Positions 1-5,907 of a stretch of DNA of 9,292 bases are shown here, in pieces (positions within the stretch are counted from its first letter, which is position 1; each line of letters begins with the position of its first letter). The stretch comes from Longimicrobiales bacterium. GTDB lineage: Bacteria; Gemmatimonadota; Gemmatimonadetes; Longimicrobiales; Gaopeijiaceae. The stretch is from NCBI GenBank assembly GCA_022428035.1, contig JAKMDG010000540.1, forward strand, positions 1 to 9,292, in the 5' to 3' direction. The notes below the pieces were generated by a model. It was not told the DNA's origin. It saw only the letters and a program-made list of their open reading frames with translations, and ran no database searches. A program made the position numbers and the translations under genes.

Positions 1-521
1 TGCATGTGATCGCCGAGGGCGCACGGTTTGACGAGGAAGAGGGTTGGCTGCTGGCCCAGGGCTTCCTCCGGACGCTGAACAGCGACAGCACGGAGATGGC
101 GATCGAGTTCGACCGCCTGGTGATGGCGGACCTCGTGGAACGACCGGAAGAACTCCTCGAGGTACCGCCAGAGCCGGAGGAGATGACATACGCCGAGATC
201 AATCACATGGCGGGGATCATCCAGAGAACCGGCGGGAACGCGAATGAACTGCTCGTGAAGCGTGAGCAAAAAATCTCTATCCCGGTCACTACGCTGATCA
301 TCATCCTCTTCGGTGCTCCGCTCGCCACAAGCAGCAAGCGGGGTGGGGCTGCGTTCGGAATCGGGCTTTCCCTTGCGACCGTGCTCGTCTTCATGATGCT
401 GCTACGCGTTGCAGGTGCGCTCGGAGAGGCCGGAGCGGTGTCTCCGCTGGCCGCGGCCTGGATCCCCAATGTGGCCTTTGCTGCGGCAGGGATCGCTCTC
501 ATGGTCCGGGTTCGAACCTAG
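1..521 (+). CDS. LptF/LptG-family lipopolysaccharide export permease, C-terminal part (5' end outside window)
   Basis: This is the C-terminal ~170 residues of a YjgP/YjgQ (LptF/LptG) permease. In the known family it forms the inner-membrane part of the LptB2FG ABC transporter, which extracts lipopolysaccharide and sends it to the outer membrane. The reading frame is open to the left edge (codons begin at base 3), so the true start lies upstream and the GTG at 6 is only an internal valine. Visible parts are the end of the periplasmic domain (charged, with a PPEPEEMTYAEI segment), the family sequence KREQKISIPVTTLIII leading into a membrane helix, then LFGAPLATSSKRGG, a second helix around GIGLSLATVLVFMMLL, and a last helix after AAWIPN. 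The W-[LI]-P-N motif before the last helix is typical of the family. LptF cannot be told from LptG on this part alone. The gene ends at TAG 519-521, inside the 3' end of the convergent dapF homologue. Confidence 0.88.
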   Translation, partial: HVIAEGARFDEEEGWLLAQGFLRTLNSDSTEMAIEFDRLVMADLVERPEELLEVPPEPEEMTYAEINHMAGIIQRTGGNANELLVKREQKISIPVTTLIIILFGAPLATSSKRGGAAFGIGLSLATVLVFMMLLRVAGALGEAGAVSPLAAAWIPNVAFAAAGIALMVRVRT

Positions 522-1503
522 CGAGCAATCCTGGCTCCAGGCTGCCCGTCATCACCGATTCGACCGGCCCCCGAAGCCCGACATCCAGCGACTCGCTCAC
601 CCTGACCTGAAGCGTACCTCCGGGCATATGAACCCGGAGTTCACCCGGCGGTATCCGACCGGCGAGCACGAGTGCTACGGCCACGGCGCATGAACTCGTG
701 CCAGACGCCGATGTGCGTCCTACCCCCCGTTCCCAGATGAAGGCTTCGATCCGGCCGTCGACGGAACGAGCCAGCTGTACGTTCGTTCCGCCAGGAATCC
801 CCGGGTGGGCAGCAAAGAACGGACCGAGCACCGCCAGCCGCTCTTCCGAAAAGTCGTCACGACCAGAGCCGTCGGTCAGTACGACCAGATGAGGATTCCC
901 GACCGACACCGGAACGACCTCGAGTTCCTCGCCCTCTGGACCGTTGAGGGAGTACGGAGCCTGATCACCGTCGATGAGACCGGGAGCGGCCCCGATCGCA
1001 GCCGGGCCAGACCGCGCCTGCCCCATATCTACCGAGACGTCGAAGACGCCGGTCCGCACACCGTGCACCCGCATGTGAACCTCTTCCCCGCCGACCCGGC
1101 TGTCGATGATCTCGAGATCACGAATCCAGGTCGCCAGATACGATGCCACTACGCGAAGTCCATTCCCGCTGCGTTCGAACTCACCACCGTCCGGGTTGAA
1201 CATCCGCAACGACACACGGATGTGCGTCGCCGGGTCTTCCTTCCCCACGGTACCGTTCCAGTCGACGACGACGATCCCGTCCGAGCCCACGCCCCGATGT
1301 GGGTCGCACACGAGGGCGACATTGTCGGGCGTCGCGATCCATGTCTCAGTCTCAGCCCTCTCCATGGATGTGGCCTGGGCCACGCTCGACGCAGGCGCGG
1401 CCTCGAACACGATGTAGTCGTTTCCAAGTCCGTGGGCCTTGTAGAATCGACTCGATACGACGGGCCGGGCTAGCCAGGGCACCGAGTCGCCGGGGTTCGT
1501 CAT
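499..1503 (-). CDS. dapF: Diaminopimelate epimerase (DapF) family protein with both catalytic cysteines replaced by serine
   Basis: The 334-residue protein belongs to the DapF fold. DapF interconverts LL- and meso-diaminopimelate for lysine and peptidoglycan synthesis in the cytoplasm. Family landmarks run in order: KAHGLGNDYIVFE (residues 22-34), GVGSDG (71-76), RMFNPDGGE (100-108), SGNGLR (112-117), GNPHLVV (202-208), GTNVQL (239-244) and WERGVGRTSASGTSSCAVAV (257-276). Substrate-contact positions look kept (N28, N103, N203, N241, E258, R259). The two cysteines that act as acid and base in known enzymes (the C of CGNG and of ACG[TS]G) are S112 (AGC, bases 1168-1170) and S267 (TCT, bases 703-705). 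C272, four residues on, is the usual non-catalytic cysteine. At 334 residues it is longer than the usual ~275, with extra sequence at the N terminus, around residues 35-60 and around 81-97. The ATG at 1503 has no clear Shine-Dalgarno, and the frame is open upstream to 1551. The family call is strong; epimerase activity is uncertain, so the symbol marks family only. Confidence 0.85.
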   Translation of the reverse strand: MTNPGDSVPWLARPVVSSRFYKAHGLGNDYIVFEAAPASSVAQATSMERAETETWIATPDNVALVCDPHRGVGSDGIVVVDWNGTVGKEDPATHIRVSLRMFNPDGGEFERSGNGLRVVASYLATWIRDLEIIDSRVGGEEVHMRVHGVRTGVFDVSVDMGQARSGPAAIGAAPGLIDGDQAPYSLNGPEGEELEVVPVSVGNPHLVVLTDGSGRDDFSEERLAVLGPFFAAHPGIPGGTNVQLARSVDGRIEAFIWERGVGRTSASGTSSCAVAVALVLAGRIPPGELRVHMPGGTLQVRVSESLDVGLRGPVESVMTGSLEPGLLARFEPGP

Positions 1504-1569
1504 GGCATGTCTGCAAAGATCCGGGGGACGACCTGAAAGTGTGGCACCACGTCAGCGTACGCACCCCGC

Positions 1570-1848
1570 TCAGAACGTCTCCCCGACCGTGAAACCTTCC
1601 CACAGGATGCCCGTAGGGTCATCGAGGTCGCGACCGATATGTCGCTTCGGGCGTCCAGGGTGATGCGGTGGGGTGGTGCAGGATTCAACTGAATCGGTGA
1701 TCCGGGCGACGGTGCTGAAGATGCGGGGATGGGCGGTAGCGACCGTCTTGATGGTGCTGGTAACGAAGGAGGCCGAGGCCTGATCCAGGTCAACGGCTGG
1801 ACTCGCGGCGGCGGGGGGCCCCCCCGCCGCCCGGGCCATCGGCCCCAT
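1570..1848 (-). CDS. Doubtful small hypothetical protein upstream of dapF
   Basis: A 92-residue reading frame starting at ATG 1848 (or 89 residues from ATG 1839) runs the same way as dapF and stops 66 bp before it. I recognise no family. The middle reads like ordinary protein (QASASFVTSTIKTVATAHPR) and the C terminus is DDPTGILWEGFTVGETF. By hand count, 55 of the last 76 codons end in G or C, and 29 of the 35 codons from base 1800 do. That fits coding sequence in a GC-rich genome. Against it, the frame runs open far upstream with less convincing codons, the only purine-rich stretch before the ATG (GGGAG) is badly spaced, and the strong GC hairpin falls inside the frame as a low-complexity AAGGPPAAA segment. 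It could be a true small gene, the remnant of a larger one, or chance. Confidence 0.25.
   Translation of the reverse strand: MGPMARAAGGPPAAASPAVDLDQASASFVTSTIKTVATAHPRIFSTVARITDSVESCTTPPHHPGRPKRHIGRDLDDPTGILWEGFTVGETF
1807..1831. repeat. Perfect 12-bp GC inverted repeat (hairpin)
   Basis: Bases 1807-1818 (GGCGGCGGGGGG) are the exact reverse complement of 1820-1831, with one base between them. As RNA this would fold into a very stable all-GC stem with a small loop opened from the centre. No T run follows on either strand, so it is not a classical rho-independent terminator. It lies between two divergent genes, where a terminator is not expected unless a small gene lies between. It may be a transcript-stabilising or regulatory hairpin, or simply a GC-rich intergenic palindrome. 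Confidence 0.6.
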
Positions 1849-1881
1849 GCGTCGCAGGTGATGCTCCCGTCGCTCCTGCCG

Positions 1882-1918
1882 CGGGTTGAGTGGCGACCAA
1901 CCCGAGACATCGTTCGGG
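1882..1918 (+). other. Two mutually exclusive stem-loops upstream of metH
   Basis: CGGGTTG (1882-1888) can pair perfectly with CAACCCG (1898-1904) around a 9-base loop. The CCCGA at 1901-1905 can instead pair with TCGGG at 1914-1918. The two stems share 1901-1904, so only one can form. In turn 1911-1918 (CGTTCGGG) is the exact complement of 2008-2015. If metH is transcribed from a promoter above 1880, these would lie in its leader. Short complements like these are expected by chance in GC-rich DNA, and no known riboswitch class was recognised, so any regulatory role is unproven. Confidence 0.2.
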
Positions 1919-2156
1919 AACCGTGACCTCCCGTATCGAGCGATTCCGCGCCAACGCCCGCGTGCGCTGACCTTCCCGCCCGGCAGCTTCGATGACAAGC
2001 CGTTGAACCCGAACGGAAACAGATGTAGCCTAAAGAGACTTTGCAGGGGCGATTTGAGGTGTATTGCGGCCCGCACCGTGTGTCCACGTGGGCGTACGAG
2101 CGAACCAGCTAAAAAACCGAATCCTCGCAGCGCATCGCGCTCGGGGTTTCGTCGTT

Positions 2157-2163
2157 GGAGGAG
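2157..2163 (+). promoter_or_regulatory. metH ribosome-binding site fixing the GTG start at 2170
   Basis: GGAGGAG at 2157-2163 is a near-perfect Shine-Dalgarno placed 6 bases before GTG 2170. The frame also contains a TTG at 2155, but that would put the ribosome-binding site inside the coding region. The GTG is therefore chosen as the start. Confidence 0.8.
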
Positions 2164-2169
2164 CATTCA

Positions 2170-5100
2170 GTGAAGGATTTGAACACGCCCCGCTCCAGGG
2201 GTGAGCGCGTCGACGCTCTTGATCGTGCGCTCGGAGAGCGGATCCTCGTCCTCGACGGGGCGATGGGCACGATGATCCAGAGGCACGCACCGTCGGAGGG
2301 GGACTTCCGAGGCGACCGCTTCGCGGACAACGCAGTGCCGCTGACCGGCGCGAACGACCTGCTCTGCCTCACCTGCCCCGACATGATTCGGTCGATCCAC
2401 CGTGAGTATCTCCTCGCGGGCGCAGATTTGATCGAGACAAATACGTTCAGTGCCAACCGGATCTCACTCGAGGACTACGATCTGGCGGATGTTGCCCAGG
2501 AACTCAACCATGCGGCAGCGTCCCTGGCACGTGAGGCCGCCGATGCCGTCGAAGCGGAGCAACCTGGCCGCACCTGCTGGGTCGCCGGCGCCCTCGGGCC
2601 AACCAACCGGACAGCCTCGCTCTCGCCAGACGTCGGTGATCCTGGAGCACGGAACGTCACCTTCGACGAGCTTGTGGACGCCTACGCAGAGCAAACGCGA
2701 GGGCTGCTCAGCGGCGGGGCCGACGTACTGCTTGTCGAGACGGCTTTCGACACGCTCAATGCCAAGGCCGCGCTGTTCGCCGTCTCCGCGGTGCTTGAGG
2801 AGGTGGGCGAAGACGTGCCGGTCATGGTGTCCGGAACGATCACGGACCAGAGCGGACGGACCCTTTCCGGCCAGACACCTGAAGCGTTCTACAACTCGGT
2901 CTCGCACGGTGCACAACCGGGCCCGGGACGCCGTCGGGGACTCCTGTCCGTCGGCCTGAACTGCGCCCTTGGCATCGACCAGCTGCGTCCCTTTCTGGAA
3001 GAGCTGTCCGACGCAGCGGCTGTGCCTGTCAGCTGTTACCCGAACGCCGGGCTGCCTAACGAATTCGGTGAATATGACGACACGCCAGAGCACATGGCCG
3101 CGGTCACGCGAGAATTCGCCGCCGCGGGCTTCCTGAACATCGTCGGCGGATGCTGCGGCACAACGCCCGACCACATTGCTGCGATCGCCGATGCAGTAGC
3201 CGACCTCAAGCCGCGCGTACTCCCGGATCTCCCCATACGTACGCGACTCTCCGGCCTCGAGCCCATCACGATCGGACCAGATTCCCTCTTCGTGAACGTG
3301 GGTGAACGGACGAACGTGACCGGCTCACGCCGCTTTGCACGCCTCATCCGCGAGGATGACTACGAGACGGCGGTCGAGGTCGCGCTCCACCAGGTGAAGG
3401 GGGGAGCGCAGATTCTGGACGTCAACATGGACGAGGGTCTTCTGGATGCCGTCGCTGCCATGACGCGCTATCTGAACCTACTCGCCTCAGAGCCCGAGAT
3501 CTCGAGAATTCCGGTGATGGTCGACTCGTCCGACTGGGCGGTCATCGAAGCCGGCCTCAAGACGCTTCAAGGAAAGGGCGTCGTGAACTCAATCTCCATG
3601 AAGGATGGAGAGGACGCGTTTCGCGAACGAGCCCGGGAGGTGCGTCGCTTCGGAGCCGCTGCTGTCGTGATGGCGTTCGATGAGGACGGGCAGGCGGATA
3701 CACTCGACCGGCGGGTCGAAATCTGCTCGCGCGCATATCACATCCTCGTCGACGAGGAGGGCTTCCCCCCCGAGGACGTGATCTTCGATGCAAACGTCTT
3801 CGCCGTCGCGACAGGAATCGAAGAGCACGATCACTACGCGATGTGGTTCATCGATGCGGTCCGCCGGATCAAGGACGCGTGCCCGCACGTGCTGACGAGC
3901 GGAGGTATCAGCAACGTCTCGTTCTCGTTCCGAGGAAGTCCCGAAGTCCGCGAAGCCATGCATGCGGTCTTCCTCTACCATGCGATTGACGCGGGTCTCG
4001 ACATGGGGATCGTCAATGCCGGAGCCCTGCCGGTCTATGACGATATACCTGAAGATCTCCTCGGTCCCGTGGAAGACGTGATCTTCGCTCGGGATCCCGA
4101 CGCCACCGAAACGCTCACACAGATTGCGGGCGAGCGGACGGGCACGACCAAGCGCCGCGTCGAAGAGGACCTGTCGTGGCGAGAGAAGCCCGTGCGTGAA
4201 CGCCTCGTGCACGCACTGGTGAACGGCATCGACGCATGGGTCGAAGAAGACGCGGAGGCCGCCCGACAATCGCTGCCACGTGCCCTCGACGTCATCGAGG
4301 GTCCGCTCATGGACGGGATGAACGTTGTTGGAGACCGCTTCGGCAGCGGGCGCATGTTCCTGCCGCAGGTCGTCAAGAGCGCCCGCGTCATGAAGAAAGC
4401 CGTCGCGCACCTGGTCCCCTACCTGGAGGCTGAGCAAACCGACTCGGCCGGTAAGGGCAAAGTGCTGCTCGCCACGGTGAAAGGGGACGTTCACGACATT
4501 GGAAAGAACATCGTCGGCGTGGTGCTGCAGTGTAACGGCTACGAGGTCGTCGACCTGGGCGTCATGGTCCCGTCCGAACGCATTCTCGAGGCAGCCCGCG
4601 AGCATCAGGTCGACGTGATCGGGCTGTCGGGCCTCATCACGCCATCGCTCGAACACATGGTCCACATGGCGGCTGAGATGGAGCGGCTTGGTCTCGATGT
4701 CCCGCTTCTGATCGGTGGTGCGACCACTTCGCGAGCCCATACCGCAGTCAAGATAGAAGAGCGGTACTCGGGGCCCACGGTGCACGTACTCGATGCGTCC
4801 CGGGCCGTCGGGGTCGTCTCGACCCTCCTCGACGACGATCGGCGACCCGGCTTCATGGAAGAGACCCGGCGGGACTACGTGGAGCTGCGCGAACGTCGGG
4901 CTAACCGTGAGACACGTACCGAACTACTGTCGCTAGAGGCAGCCCGCAGCCGGCGCTTCGACGGCCAGTGGTCCGAGTACGTGCCCTCCGACCCCCGATC
5001 GCCTGGAATCCATCTGATCGACGAGGTCACAGTCGCCGATCTGCGACCGTACATCGACTGGACGCCGTTCCTGAAGACGTGGGAGCTGCACGGCCAGTAC

Positions 5101-5907
5101 CCTTCGATCCTCGACGATTCCCTGGTCGGAGAGCAGGCCCGGATACTCCTGGACGACGCAGCAATCCTGCTCGGCCAGATGGCTGAGGACGAGGTCCTGG
5201 ATCCTCGGGCTATTGTGGGGCTCTTCCCTGCCCACAGCGACGGCGATGACGTGCAGGTCTTCTCGCTCTCGGGTGAGGCGCCAGTGGCAACGATCCACAC
5301 CCTCCGACAGCAGTTCGCCAAGGATGGAAGAGCCAACCTCGCCCTGTCCGACTTCGTTGCCCCGGCCGGAGCGGGACAGGACTGGATGGGCGCCTTCGCT
5401 GTGACGGCGGGCGGGCGAGTGGAAGAGCTCGCCAGGCAATTCGAAGCCGCTCACGACGACTACCATGCGATCATGGCCAAGGCGCTCGCGGACCGTATTG
5501 CGGAGGCGTTGGCCGAGTACGCGCACGAACGCGTCCGCCGTGATCTCTGGGGCTACGCAGCCGACGAGACGCTGGGGAATCACGAGCTGATCAAGGAGCA
5601 GTACCGCGGCATCCGACCCGCCCCGGGATACCCGGCCTGCCCGGACCACACGGAGAAGCAGACGCTCTTTGCACTCCTTGGTGTCGAAGAGGCGCTCGGA
5701 ATCACACTCACCGAGAGCTGGGCGATGTCGCCGGGCGCATCGGTGAGCGGCTGGTACTTCTCCCACCCCGAGGCTCGGTACTTCGGCGTAGGACGACTGG
5801 GTCGCGACCAGGTCGAGGACTACGCCGCACGTAAGGGCTGGAGCGTCGCGGAAGCCGAGCGATGGCTCGCGCCAAATCTCGGCTATCGCCCGAGAGGCAC
5901 GGCATGA
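2170..5907 (+). CDS. metH: Cobalamin-dependent methionine synthase, full length with reactivation domain
   Basis: The 1245-residue cytoplasmic enzyme (E. coli MetH: 1227) moves the methyl group of 5-methyltetrahydrofolate through methylcobalamin to homocysteine, giving methionine and tetrahydrofolate. All four modules are present. The homocysteine/zinc domain (~15-345) begins with LDGAMGTMIQ and has zinc ligands C265 (GLNC) and C328-C329 (GGCCGTTP). The pterin-binding domain starts near residue 374 (FVNVGERTNVTGSRRFARLI). The helical cap is around MDGMNVVGDRFGSGRMFLPQ (~713). The Rossmann cobalamin domain carries the lower ligand H775 in GDVHDIGKN. The C-terminal activation domain binds AdoMet through RPAPGYPACPDH (R1149, Y1154), identical to the classical motif apart from D for E. 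It should therefore be reactivated by reductive methylation with a flavodoxin-type donor. The GTG start follows from the Shine-Dalgarno at 2157-2163. The stop TGA overlaps the ATG of the next gene, so the two are probably one operon. No truncation or frameshift is seen. Confidence 0.97.
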   Translation: MKDLNTPRSRGERVDALDRALGERILVLDGAMGTMIQRHAPSEGDFRGDRFADNAVPLTGANDLLCLTCPDMIRSIHREYLLAGADLIETNTFSANRISLEDYDLADVAQELNHAAASLAREAADAVEAEQPGRTCWVAGALGPTNRTASLSPDVGDPGARNVTFDELVDAYAEQTRGLLSGGADVLLVETAFDTLNAKAALFAVSAVLEEVGEDVPVMVSGTITDQSGRTLSGQTPEAFYNSVSHGAQPGPGRRRGLLSVGLNCALGIDQLRPFLEELSDAAAVPVSCYPNAGLPNEFGEYDDTPEHMAAVTREFAAAGFLNIVGGCCGTTPDHIAAIADAVADLKPRVLPDLPIRTRLSGLEPITIGPDSLFVNVGERTNVTGSRRFARLIREDDYETAVEVALHQVKGGAQILDVNMDEGLLDAVAAMTRYLNLLASEPEISRIPVMVDSSDWAVIEAGLKTLQGKGVVNSISMKDGEDAFRERAREVRRFGAAAVVMAFDEDGQADTLDRRVEICSRAYHILVDEEGFPPEDVIFDANVFAVATGIEEHDHYAMWFIDAVRRIKDACPHVLTSGGISNVSFSFRGSPEVREAMHAVFLYHAIDAGLDMGIVNAGALPVYDDIPEDLLGPVEDVIFARDPDATETLTQIAGERTGTTKRRVEEDLSWREKPVRERLVHALVNGIDAWVEEDAEAARQSLPRALDVIEGPLMDGMNVVGDRFGSGRMFLPQVVKSARVMKKAVAHLVPYLEAEQTDSAGKGKVLLATVKGDVHDIGKNIVGVVLQCNGYEVVDLGVMVPSERILEAAREHQVDVIGLSGLITPSLEHMVHMAAEMERLGLDVPLLIGGATTSRAHTAVKIEERYSGPTVHVLDASRAVGVVSTLLDDDRRPGFMEETRRDYVELRERRANRETRTELLSLEAARSRRFDGQWSEYVPSDPRSPGIHLIDEVTVADLRPYIDWTPFLKTWELHGQYPSILDDSLVGEQARILLDDAAILLGQMAEDEVLDPRAIVGLFPAHSDGDDVQVFSLSGEAPVATIHTLRQQFAKDGRANLALSDFVAPAGAGQDWMGAFAVTAGGRVEELARQFEAAHDDYHAIMAKALADRIAEALAEYAHERVRRDLWGYAADETLGNHELIKEQYRGIRPAPGYPACPDHTEKQTLFALLGVEEALGITLTESWAMSPGASVSGWYFSHPEARYFGVGRLGRDQVEDYAARKGWSVAEAERWLAPNLGYRPRGTA
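5891..5907 (+). promoter_or_regulatory. Translational coupling junction metH / HMT-MTHFR
   Basis: GAGAGG (5891-5896) lies 7 bases before ATG 5904, and the ATGA at 5904-5907 holds both the start of the fusion gene and the stop (TGA) of metH. This layout usually allows a terminating ribosome to restart on the next gene, which keeps the two proteins in step. Confidence 0.7.

Larger units (their letters stand above)
1504..2169. other. Intergenic region between divergent dapF and metH
   Basis: About 670 bp separate two genes that read outward, so both promoters should lie here. It holds a perfect 12-bp GC inverted repeat at 1807-1831, overlapping small stem-loops at 1882-1918, and a second pairing option between 1911-1918 and 2008-2015. 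An A6 run lies at 2111-2116, and the metH ribosome-binding site is at 2157-2163. A weak sigma-70-like pair for metH is TTGAAC (2003-2008) and TAGCCT (2026-2031), 17 bp apart, too poor to list as a promoter. I looked by eye for cobalamin, SAM and SAH riboswitch cores and for tRNA or other known structured RNAs and recognised none. One small minus-strand frame at 1570-1848 is listed separately with low confidence. The 670 bp is long for a gene-dense bacterial region. Confidence 0.7.

Noticed and set aside
805..1473. A 222-residue plus-strand frame within the dapF homologue
   Set aside because: The minus strand carries the ordered DapF motifs over the same bases. The plus frame is Arg/His/Pro-rich and unrecognisable.
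2003..2031. A sigma-70 promoter (TTGAAC, 17 bp, TAGCCT) for metH
   Set aside because: The -10 matches the consensus at only three of six bases and the -35 at four, so it is no better than chance without transcript mapping.
2111..2144. A minus-strand rho-independent terminator: stem CCGA/TCGG plus GCGC/GCGC followed by T6
   Set aside because: The stem is interrupted by about nine unpaired bases, and no minus-strand gene lies upstream of it, only metH antisense. It is more likely chance.
1504..2169. A cobalamin, SAM or SAH riboswitch controlling metH
   Set aside because: None of the conserved cores (B12 box, SAM-I core, SAH core) could be found by eye on the plus strand. A covariance-model search would be decisive.
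3589..4785. A 398-residue open frame antisense to metH
   Set aside because: It lies wholly within the clearly conserved metH and is rich in Arg, His, Asp and Val as expected of an antisense frame in GC-rich DNA. No family motif is visible.
4933..5766. A 277-residue open frame antisense to metH
   Set aside because: It lies inside the conserved activation domain of metH and has no recognisable motif; it is a shadow of the real gene.
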